Assembly: GCF_029784165.1 (NCBI RefSeq)
Contig: NC_073696.1
Coordinates: forward strand, 107,872,665 to 107,936,664
Reading direction: 5' to 3'
Source: Wyeomyia smithii
Lineage: Eukaryota > Arthropoda > Insecta > Diptera > Culicidae
Length of the DNA: 64,000 bases
Under the pieces are notes generated by a model, which was not told the origin of the DNA, made no database searches, and saw only the letters and a program-made list of their open reading frames with translations. Position 1 is the stretch's first letter, and each line of letters opens with the position of its first letter. The position numbers and the translations under genes were made by a program. Below are positions 13,501-25,500 of this stretch, piece by piece.

Positions 13501-16500
13501 TTCCTTTCCCTATGTCTTGATGATCAATGTACTGAATGCAGTATTTTCGAGATATTTTAAAAAACCGTTCAGATAATTTTAAGAGTTAATCGCGAAATAA
13601 AATGGGTGGTCAATAATTACACCAAAACATTTGAGATTGAGGATTTAAAAATAGGGTAAGGAACGGTTCCTAAAGCTGCTTAGAAAATTTTTGCCTACCT
13701 TATGTTGTAAATGAATAAACTGAAAATACTTTAAACCTAATGATTTTAAGAAGTCATAACCGTATGAAAAACTGAACATTTTAATTCAAAAATATAAAGT
13801 GTAGATTCTTTACTACACAACTTACTGAATTTCAGTCCGTATGAGACGATACACCTTAAACAGTATTCTACCAGTCCGGATTAAGTCAGTTCTGACTGAA
13901 AGGAACAAAAACATACCACTTCCTGAACTATAAAACACGCCCAAATCTCTTCAGAGTACAACAAGGCACAGGCCAATGTTCCAAGAGAGTAGGCAAATAT
14001 CTTGAGTAGGAGAAGCTTACCAACATTTGCAAAGTGCAACCGCGGAGACTGTCAGAACCAGATTTGCAACGCAAATAGCAAGCTTTTATTTTTGTTCTCC
14101 ATATGCCATCTGGATGGTGCGGAGATAAGTTTTAGTGAGCGCTCGCGCGAGATTGCGATAAAATTAATCTGCTTTCCAACTTCCTTAGCGAGGCGGTGAT
14201 GGTTTTCAAGTGTCGATAAACCGGTCCAAGGTGAACTTCCGATCAACAATCAACCAGTCAAGTTGTTTTTTATATTCTATAGATACCATGCGTTTGCAAA
14301 ACATTCTTGAGGTTATGGTTTTTCGGTTTGACGTCACCTGTAACTGTTCTTTTTTACAGACACGTCTTATTGAAATTGGGCTAAGAATAGAATGACACCT
14401 TGTAAGTTCAACAAATTCCGTTTTCATTAATGTATCAATCAATTAAAACAACTTTGACGGAAACTATAAATCAATTAAGTGTCGAACACGCAAAGGACAT
14501 CACATGGAGTGTTAAAATTCAGTCCCGTTACTGAAAGGTTTGGTTCTGCATCGTAAAAATAAGTCAGGAGTCTCTTTTTACGGGACTTTTCATTTTTTTT
14601 CCTATATTTATTAAGCATAAATACCTTCTCACTGGTCAACTCTCAAAAACTGCAATATGACCCACAATAATGCAAAAATCATCTAATGAAATATTTTTAT
14701 AGCAGACCCGAGCAGAAATGATTCTAGGAAAAGGTATCAGACTTTTACCTAGCCACGCGTGTAACTTCTCTGAAATGATTGACACACTCGACTGTCAATT
14801 GACAGGATTATTGATCAGCAGCAATCATGATGCGAGTATGTGAAGCAATGTACAAAGTTCGGACGTCCCGGCAGCAATTATCAGCGACACAATTAGAGGG
14901 CACTTCGGAAATTACCTGCACTTGGTAGGTAGCAGTTAGTATCAAGTATCAACTCTCGCAAGTGGTTGTCACGTGCTGTTATCATGTCCCTCGTTGGGTG
15001 CAATTTGGAGAAACTATCAGCAATCAACTCCGACGGGCGACGGCGGCGTTATTACACCACACCGGTCATTGTTTATCGCTTTCTGCATGTGGAACCGGTA
15101 CTTGTGTGGCACTTGCTCTTAGCGGTTTTCAATGACGATTTGAAGGTTTGCCCACCGACACAGGCTTTGTTTGTTATCTTTTTTTGGATTTATCAGAACT
15201 GTGTTTCTATAAAGACGTTTTCCTAGTAGTTTCTCATACCAATTTCCGGACCGGCTTCGAGTGATAAGACATTAATGAACAATATATCGTATAACTATGA
15301 TAATTTATGTCTATCAATACCGACTGTATAGGACTTAAAAGGTTTTGAATGGAATTTACCTTCAGGCGTTTTTCTGCTGAAGTAATTTCCCGTTGGAAAA
15401 ATAATACGTTATGTCGAGCTTAATATAGGATAGAACAAAAATATTTACCTAAGAGTATTGAATTTCCAGAAATATATAATCGTTAGCATCATCTTTCACG
15501 TGAAACTGTGTAATTGCGGCTTTGCGTACTACAGGAAACAGGGTACGACATTTACCTGTGGTCACGGTTAGGGAAGAAAATTGAAAACGTTCGAAAAAGA
15601 TCTAAATATACATCAAAACAAACCCTTATCGCCCCGAATGGTAAATGTGTTTTTACTCACAAACTTGTTTTAATCATTATTAACCATTATACTCACTATA
15701 ACAAATTTCACTTATGCTCTTGATAGAATTACTTAAGTCTGTAATACTTTTGTAATGTGGAGTCTTCTATGAAAAAAAACAACAACAAAATGATTCACTT
15801 TTCTTCAGATTCACCCATAACTTTGGAACTGAACATCCGATCAAACAAGACGGTTCAAATAAATTGAAAAAAGCGAGACACCATATTTACATTGATATAA
15901 CACATATTCCTAAACATAACTTTTTAACTAACAAACATGAACAAGGGTCACCACTATTTTTATATGGATAATCATGTCCCAACGACGGGGTATAATTCCA
16001 AAAGCATGTTTAAATCAAAAAAGATTTCTCTAAATCTATGATTGTTGCTGGGGAATCTTAAATAAATCTTAAACGCGGCCTATTTTTTATTGAAAATAAT
16101 CGTATCTTCTGAACTTAATTCTGAATAATCATGAAGACGGATGCATTTGAAAAGTTGATCATCACACTTAAAACAAACGCAGAAGGTTTTGTACTATGAA
16201 GCAAGATTTTGACCGCGTGTTGGAGAAAAAATGGGCACAAGTTTTGTATTCGCATTCTCTTACAAGAAAGCAAATGTTTGTATTGTTCTATAGCGCAGTT
16301 CTGTAATAGAAGTCTTTGAATTAATCACCCTTTGCATCTTGTATGATGAAAAAGAGCAGTTCCACAAAAAATGTCCCAGTTTCAATATTTTTTTAAATTG
16401 TCATTTTTGATTTGGCTGAAACTTTGCATAGACTTTTCTATAGGCAAAGATGCCATTTTGTGCTATTGGTTAATTTTTTTGGAACACGACTTATTTTTGA

Positions 16501-19500
16501 GAAACTATTAAACAATGCTATTTTAAGATTACAAATATTTTTAGGGCCATACCGGTTTTTCTGATCGGTGTGACGTCTTCGATAAAGTTGTACATAATGA
16601 TGATTTGTCTGTCCGAAAAAATATATACTCTAAAGACGTTTTTTTTTGAAAAAAAAAATTAAAAGAAAAGTTAAAATTAATTATTGAAAAAATACTAATT
16701 TTTTTGAAATCTAACTTTTTCATAGAAAATGCAAAAGATGTTTAGATAAAATGCAGCCGTCTGATCATGGAGAAATAAAGAAAAAAAATTTTTTTTTGAA
16801 AAAAAAATTTTTTTTCACAGGGTATGTACATTTTTTATGGAAGGACAAAATTATTATCTACAACTTTGCCAACCAAACAAACCGTTTTGACTGTAAAAAT
16901 ATTTTTAATTCCTCATAGAGTGCTCAATTGGAAAATAAAAATATTTCTACAGTCAAAACGGTTAGAATGATTGATAAAGTATCTTCGGCTAAGTTGTAGA
17001 TAACAATTTTGTCTTTCCTAAAAAAAATTACCCTTCGACAAAATAAATTCAAAAAATAAAAAAAAAATTCCTAAAAATTCTAATTTTTTTTCCTGAATTT
17101 TTGATCGGACCGGTTGCATTGTTTAGGTAATCTTTTGTGGTTTTTATAAAATTAAATTAGATTTTAAAAAAATGAGCTTTTTTAAATAATTAATTTTTAA
17201 TTTTTATTTTAACTATTTTTTTAAGTGTATTTTTTTTCGGAAAGACAAAATTATTATATACAACTTTGCCCAGGACGTTACACCGAACAAACGAACCGCT
17301 TTGGCCCTAAAAAATTTGTAATCATCGCTACCTTCCCAAAATAGTTTTATCAACAGCTTCTCAAAAATGAGTAGTGTTCCAAAATATTAAACCAATAGCC
17401 CAAAATGGCATCTTTTGCCTATAGAAACGTCTATGCAAAGTTTCAGCCAAATCAAAAATGGTCGATTGAATTGGTTGCCCGGTTTTTTGTGGAATTTCTC
17501 AGAAAAAAACACCTGGCAGCTCCTATCATATTAAGAAGATGGAAAATGGAGCTCTTGTCGTATTTTGGTGACGGAAGAAACAAATAATATGTGCAAAATA
17601 TGCGTTGTTTCTTGACTGGAAATAAATGCTATTACTTTTAAGATAACAAATTTGTTACAAAAGGGAGAATTTTTTGTTGTTGCTTTTGAAGTAACGGAGA
17701 AAAATTCTGTGTGTAGAAACCTTCGATTAGAAACTACTGCATCATTAAATTTTGACTATTTTGAATTAAGCAAAAATTAACAAAAACATGCCTCGATGCT
17801 TGATAAAACTGGTCTTAGTCTTGAACAGAATAAAGTGCCTTACAGTTCTCCATTCTGTACTTTTTACAAAAAGTTTTTTTTGACTTCAAGGTCAAATAGC
17901 AAATATGATCAAGAAAAAATTTAATTCTTTTCTATTTATTTCAAATCTGGTGTTAATTAATTTGTTACAACAAACTTTTTTACACGAGTTGATATCAAAG
18001 AGATGCAATGATTGATATAAAACTGAATGCACTGATTGTAAAAAGAATCGCAAACTGGCAACACGTACTGGCAGTTAGTTCAATTTGCATTGTTGTGGCT
18101 GAGTAAAGCACTGTTATGAAAAATAATTCCGTTGTTTCTGCAAGTAGGAGTCTTCTTCATTATTTGCGCAGAACCCCTCTCAGAATTTGATGAAACTCTG
18201 TAGGTGTGTAGGCCTTACAAAACTGAACAACTTTGCCTCCTTTTGTTTTGAATTTTTTCTGGTCTAACATTCGAAAAGGCACAAAGTTTCTTTTTTTATT
18301 GACGTAGGACTACGTCTCTGTTTTCTATATTAGCGTACATTTTGCAAAATTGAAAATGAAACTGGCAAATGTTCGTCAGATTTCAAACGATTATAGCAAA
18401 CGAACGACCTAATGCATCTTAGTCATCTATATGTCGGTGGATAGATAAAATGTGTGACAATTGTTTGATATAATGTTTTGCATTGCTTATTGGTGAAAAT
18501 AGGCGAAAAGTTCCAAAGACGAGCTTTCCCATACACTTTTTCCTTTATTGCCTTACTACCCGATAACAATAACATGGACGGAATAAACTCCGCTGCCTAC
18601 ATATTTTGACTCAGTAGAGTGTTTTGTTTCGTTTCTCATTCTCGAGTCTGCGTCGCCCCGCCTATATTGTACAAATCTTCGCTCAACTCGACACAAAAGA
18701 CTGCGTGTAGAAAACTCAACTTCATTCCTGTTCGTTACACGGTAGCAAGAGGAACCTCAATATCAGTTGGAGATACACGATGTATAATAAGCGTAATGAA
18801 AAATGTTAATGTTAAATGTTTGATATTCTATGCAGTTATAGGGGAAGGTGAACCAGTCTCGCAGAGGCTATGTGCTGCGCGGACATGTGTAGCGACGCAA
18901 ATGATAGCCTTCGCACGGATGCCAGCGAGGTGCTCGACAGATGGAAGCAGCTGTGCCGCAACTACCGCGGCATCTCACTTATTAATACCGTCTACGAAAC
19001 ATTTTCGCAAATATTGTTCCGTCATCTATTACCTTTAACCAGGAGTTTCATGGGCCAATACCACACCTTACCATACCAGTCAGCTTCAGGCTGAAGTTGT
19101 CCCTTACTGTTCGAAAAAGTCGTCTCCACTCAATTCGGTCCATGGCTGCAGCACAGCAGCCATGCCATCTGCGGAGGCTCCGTAGGTCATCTTCCATTTG
19201 ATCGAGCCACCTTGCTCACTGTGCGTCTCGTCGCCTCGTTTAAGTCGGGTCATTATAGAAAACTATTACGACATGTTCAGACTACTGTGGACTCCCGATT
19301 TTCGATGATGTCCATCGCAGATGCGTGTCCACTCCATCGCAGATGGTACGCATCACCTTTCGTTCGTAGAAAGCAAGGGCGCGTTAGTCTTCCACGAGCA
19401 TGGTCCAAGTTTCGTGGCGGTAGAGGCTAACCGGTCTAATCAATGTTTTGTAAATCACCAGGCTCGTGTGGCTTCGAGTTTCATTCGAGTGGAGCGTCCT

Positions 19501-22500
19501 CCGGAGTCCAAAGTAGGCACAAGGCGTCGTCGAATTTCTCTGCTGGTATTGTTATCATCAGTCACCGGGGATTTCAGGTGCACGAACTCGTTTACCACCT
19601 CGATATCATCACTACTAATCTGAATTTGTCGATCGAGACCACCTATGGCAGATCAAGCTCGACAATGGCTTCCTCGATAAACTGACGTGATTAGTTAAGG
19701 TCATCAAGGTGCAAGTGGTGTAAAACGTGCGTATTTCGGGGATACTCTCGAGTCCCTTAGAATCGCGCAGAGGGTTAGGACAAAGTTCTGGACTTTCTTG
19801 TTCGTTTGAGATTTGACCACCTCGAGATGCTTTCGTAATGTCTACTTCATAATAGCCTAGTATCTTTCGATAGGCCTTAGTTTTGGTGCGTTAGGGAGGC
19901 TCATGTCCATGGTTACTTGGCTTCGGTCAGAGATATGGCCAAAAGTTGAATCTGCCCAAGCCTTTCGTTCAGAGAGCCAAGGACCGGTAGGTACTGACTA
20001 CATACGTACAAAATAAAGAAGGCTCCAAATCGCGACGAACGGCAGATACTGACGAAGCCTCATTGTCTCATCATGGATGATGAGACTTACTGATCTTGAC
20101 TGTCCAGCACAAGTTTGATGTTCTGGAGGAAATAAGTAAACCGAAGCTTTTAAAGTTTGCCAAAAATAACTGATTTGGCAAGCGCTTTGCTTATGTGGAA
20201 AAAGAAGTGCGCCGTATGTGACTATCGGAACTGTAAACGGAGAGATCAACCGCAAAGAGTGTTTACAGAAGGGTCTGATTCCTCTATTGAAGCAACACGA
20301 GGGACTTATAATCTTCTGGACGGATCTAGCTTCGTTCCGCTATTCTAATTTTGTCGTGTAGAGGTACCAGACCAACCACCGTGTAAACGCTTTCATAACA
20401 CGCTTACGATCCTGATCACTACTAGAACATTTATTCTGACCGTATTTCTTTCCGCTCGATGCTCAGAGTTTCATAGTGACGTTGAATCATACAACTCACC
20501 GTTGATTGCACGATTCCAAGTTGTTTTCCGTTATCCCGATGAGAGCGTTGATGATTCTCCAGGTGCTTGCCTAAAATCAACTCGCGATGCTTTTCGGGTA
20601 ACGGTATTTTTTCTAATCATCGAAAAACTGACAGCGATAAAAATACAGTGTAAAAGGTACACTCCAAACCAACTTCTACTCAAATTTTCAAGATAAAATA
20701 ACGTTTTTCCCGTGATGCAATTTGATGTGGGAGTGGGACACTCTTCACTAAACAGACCAAGGAAAAGATGCTTTGAGAAGATGTCGAGAATTTACTATTT
20801 AACCCTTACCTATACAATGAGTTCTGTAGAATTTATTCAGTGCTTACTGTTGTTGTGATTATTTATACGACAAATTTCCAACACTATGGGAAATCTTAGT
20901 GGTCGGTTTTTGATTTGTTGCATTATGTTTTGGGTTTATAAAACATTTATGAAACGTCAATGGAACGTGCAGTTTAGCTCACGTTCATTTGTAAATGCTT
21001 GTCGCTAACCAACATTTATTTACACCCGGTTTCAATCAGAGTTATTAAACCACTTCTATAAGATTAATAGTGTTGCTGTTGATAAAAAGTGTTTATTTTA
21101 TTTCAAACCTTCATAAACATACCAACTAAAATGGCAATGTCAATAAAACACAACTTGTTCAAAAGATGAGGAAATTCCACAGGTTTCTTAAATACTTGAT
21201 TCATATTTACATTAAAGCTGCAGTGTGCAAGCTTGATTCTTGATAATCGCGTAAAGGAAAACGGTGACAGCTTATTAAAACCAGTTTCTCAAGACAAACT
21301 AGTAAGTAATAATATCGCGCGAATTTTCCTTTTTACTGGAAGGCTTGGTTTAAACACTTCGATAAGTAGCTGGGAGTCTTGGTAGAATCGGTTTATTCAT
21401 TTGTATGCAATGCTGCTTAAAAACCCCTTGTTTAAATTAACCGCAATGTGCGGCATTTCCGTGCAAGCACGTGAGTTCCTCTCGCATAGGTTAACTCTAC
21501 AGTAATTGTTGGTATATCGACGTTGTCGTAAAATTGGCTTTAGATTTTGGAACTAGAATCCAAGACCCTGTGCTCCCCCCAATCCTGTGCTGTGAAGACT
21601 AGCGAATTGTTATCGATCGCTTAATGCCAATTTAATGACTCTCAATTCACGCCTTCTCTATTGATACAGTCCTCCGGTACCAACCTCCTTTCGAAAGCTT
21701 AGTGCGCCGTAAAACGAATTAGCAGTCCATAGTGTATAGTGTCGTTCAACTTCGCATCCGTTTATTTGTTTACTTTTCGTCAAACCGGCTTAACCGCTGT
21801 CTGCAGTGTTGTGTTATCGTGGCAATTCTGCTTATCGCACGTGCTTTTCGAGCACGGTTTCTCTAGACTTTTGCAGGCCGGTGGTGTGGGCCCGACGCAT
21901 TGTGGATGGGTTGCGGAATGTCCAAGCAACCGAATGAACCGGTTTTCTCGCTCTGTCATCGCATCGTCATTAATCAATGCGAAACTGAGAATACGCTTAG
22001 ATGCACGGTTCGGTGTGATTCCTTCTCATATCGTATGGCGAAAAAATGGCACCCAGGCAGTCTGTTGCCGAAGTGTAGAGCAGGATTCGCACATGATTTA
22101 ATAACCGGAATGACTGATATATTGGGTAGTTCACCGCGAAAACCGGTTCGCGGGGGTATCAATGATGCGAATCGTCGCCATTAGATAGGTAGAATGCGTA
22201 GAGGTGGTAGGAAACAATGTGTCAAGTGACATTTATTTCAAGCTTACACATCTAATTTACTCACTGCTGTATACAATCGGTTGGTAAAACCCAAATCAGG
22301 ACAGCTTATCCTACGGACCAGTAACCAGTTCCAGCTCCGTGTTGCGTCCTTTCTTCGATGGATACTTTCAGACGCGCTCTGTTGCCACCTTTGGTTGTTT
22401 GTTGACGCATCGTCGTTCGGCCAATTCGCCGGTGGTCACGTGACATTTCGCCTGTAGGTCGTACCAGACGCCAATCGAAAACATCATCTCGTGTTTATTG

Positions 22501-25500
22501 TTCCCGTTTGTGTACAACACCGGTGCGCGGTGTGTGACCAGCAAACAAACAACGCGCCTGTGTGTGTGCTGTTTTGGGCCCATGAGTCAACCGATTGGCG
22601 GTTCGCGGCGGATACGGACTCGTTGCATTACCTATAGCTCACGTGTTACCTGTTGTTTGTCAACATATTTAACGTATTTAACAGTTTTTAGGCAGCGTTT
22701 GATTCGGCTGTGCTTTACAGGGAGCAAATTTTCCTTTCTTTCTTCGTTGTAGGGTGACTACTCCAATTGTTTACTTTGAGTGTGAGTAAGATATGCAACA
22801 AAAAGTAATTTGTCGACGTGAGCAATCATTGTCATCACCGCAGATAGGCCGTATATTGTCTAGGCAATATCATTCAAGATAAGCGAATTGTGTGCGTTAT
22901 ATATTCTACGACGAAATGTTACGAATTTCGCATTTGCGACACAGAGAATCGCGTCAAAGCCGACTGAGTAAACGTTTATTATTATTATCATGCAACAATA
23001 CAATCTTTGTCTTTCTCGTTTATTCGAAAGACTCTATCACTCATCTTCACCATTAATAAACAAGTGCAATAAATCAGCTAAAATATTCCTTTTTTCTTGG
23101 TACAGAAGCAACGACTTGCCAAAACTGTAAATTGCTGTCAAAATTTCCTCATATGCACTAAAGTGATGGCATTAAATTGCGAAAACAATTTGCATTTGAT
23201 ATGATTTCTCACTTGACATTCTATCTTTATGTCTTCTGTTTCACCTCGGAGCCGTCATATCAGACCCAGTTTAAGACAATTGATTGTTTCAAAGGCTTGA
23301 TAAGACTCGTCAGATGAATGATTATTTACGAAGAGAGAAAAGAGAACCCTGTGAATGTAGTAAAATTATAGCTCTTGACCTGTTTTTTTTTATCAGACTA
23401 TACAGATATATGTACAAAGAGAGTTACTACCTTCTGCACTCCGTTTAGTACTTAACTTGTGAGCTTGTTAACCTTATTGAAACTGTTTCCACTGATTTTT
23501 TGATTGCAGTTAAAAATACTCCCAAATTTTTAACCAGAACAAAACCATTCTTCAATTGTCGTTTTTTCCGGTTCCAATGATGAGTAAAATCGAACGTCTC
23601 GAAAAAAGCGTTCACCAAAATCAATTCACGCCAATCGAGATGATTTGGGGTGGCGATTTGGGAAAATTCCAGTAGCAATGGGCGTCAATTTTATTGGCCT
23701 TTTTCGTGACAGTTAACAGGATGATAACTTCACAGATACTGCAGTGCAATTGAGATCAATCAAAACGGCCATATCGACAGGCGTGTGTCATAAAGATTTC
23801 AACACCTAATAAAATTGTTTGTTGTGCCCCTCGTTTGTCGCACCCGCGATGTTTTGGTTTGCAGCAATTGAAACGCGAAATGCAATTCAAGATGAGGTTG
23901 GTGGATAGAGACAAACTTACGTCATTTGATCTTTTTTATATAAATTGACTTTACTAAATTTTTGAAGCACTGTCAATTTTTCGTTTATTGAACGTCCGTA
24001 CAAACGCAACACGTCGTGTGTTAGTAAACGCGAGTTGTTTGTTGTAAAGAGTAGCAGTTAAAAAGTGTTTAACTTTCGCTAGTACGTACAGGAGCTTGTT
24101 ATCTCGTGGCTCATCATAACGACGTAAGCACTGTCTAGATTGTATGAACTAGAACAGAGAAAGAAACCTGTCATAAGCAGGACAGGAAGAATGCTTTGAT
24201 GCCGAAGGACCATAACCTTCAGTTTCAAATTTCAAGGTACTGGGATATCTATCGAAATTCGATTTTTTATTTACAAGAAAAAAATTATTTAATCGAGGGA
24301 AATGAAGGAAGCAGGACATCGAGTGGATGACACAATCTGTATGTGCTTATATGCCTTGCAGGAGCATGACCATGAAATAATGATCACTAAACACATTTCA
24401 AGTGGTTTTCGATTAACCACTTGATCCCTCATCCATAAGAGTTCGTATGCAGGACGTCGACAATGCAATTTCTACAGCTTTACTGAGCGTTCGTGAACCA
24501 CGGTAATTTTTTCCGCTCTTCATCAAATATTCATAGCCACTAAACAAGATGGAATCCACGTTGTCACATAGTCCTGCCTACCTAGCACACAAACCCTTTT
24601 TCCTGTAAGAGAAAATCGAAAGAGAATACTTCAAGTTGACCCTTAAATGTCCAACCAGTTTTACTGTCACGTGATTGGAATTTCGACCATTACACATTCA
24701 AACAAATTACAGATATTTTTGTGCGAGGTAATGTTCAACTGTTCCAAATAAAATTAACATTGGAAGGTTAACCACCACTTCATATAACAGCCGATAAAAG
24801 TCGCTAACACAAGCTCAATTACAGCAGTGAAGACAAACCTATTATTATGTCTATAGCTGTATCAGAACGGCTTCAAGTCTGCTGGGAACATCTATTTATC
24901 AACGGTTTCTCTTTCAAAAGTCACTAGTTAATAGGCTTCCCCAGTTTATTGAGGATTAATATTGAATTTCATACGGCATGAAAGGCTGTTGAATTGGTTT
25001 GCATTATCAACAATCATCCAAGGTTTATATTGGATACCTGCAGTCAACCACTGAAAATTGCTCCAACTATAACATCAATTATTTTTGCTTTAAATCCAAA
25101 TGCGAAGTTACTATCAGCATGTGTACAATAAAACAATTGCAATCAGCTAAAAGTATCAACAATACTGGTGTTTACTGGTGTACCGCCTTGGTACCATTCT
25201 CTCTGCCAGACGCGTTGCGAGGACGGGTGGAATCAATTGAAAAGCTATTATCAGCTTTAAATATTAACCTGACCGGATAGACGTCGTTGTCGGCTGTCAT
25301 TGTTGGGTGTGTGTGTCAACTTAGACGAAAGAGAAAGTGATTACCTGTTACGTTACATTGCGTACCTATATAAAGCTTTTGATATTTGAATTAAAAAAAC
25401 AGGAGGGTTGTGTGCAAAGCCACGACCGCAAGGATGAAGTAGAATACTTTTTCAAGAAAGATAACCCGGCTGTCAGTCATTTTTTCTAGTCAATAAACGT

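Noticed and set aside
18619..19038. 139-codon ORF over repeat F and the RTE-like fragment
   Set aside because: It crosses from repeat F into RTE sequence in a frame different from the RT; the only real protein signal is the RTE fragment.
21739..22184. Cluster of overlapping ORFs on both strands in intron 1
   Set aside because: No domain, no consistent frame and no splice support; higher GC content explains the open frames.
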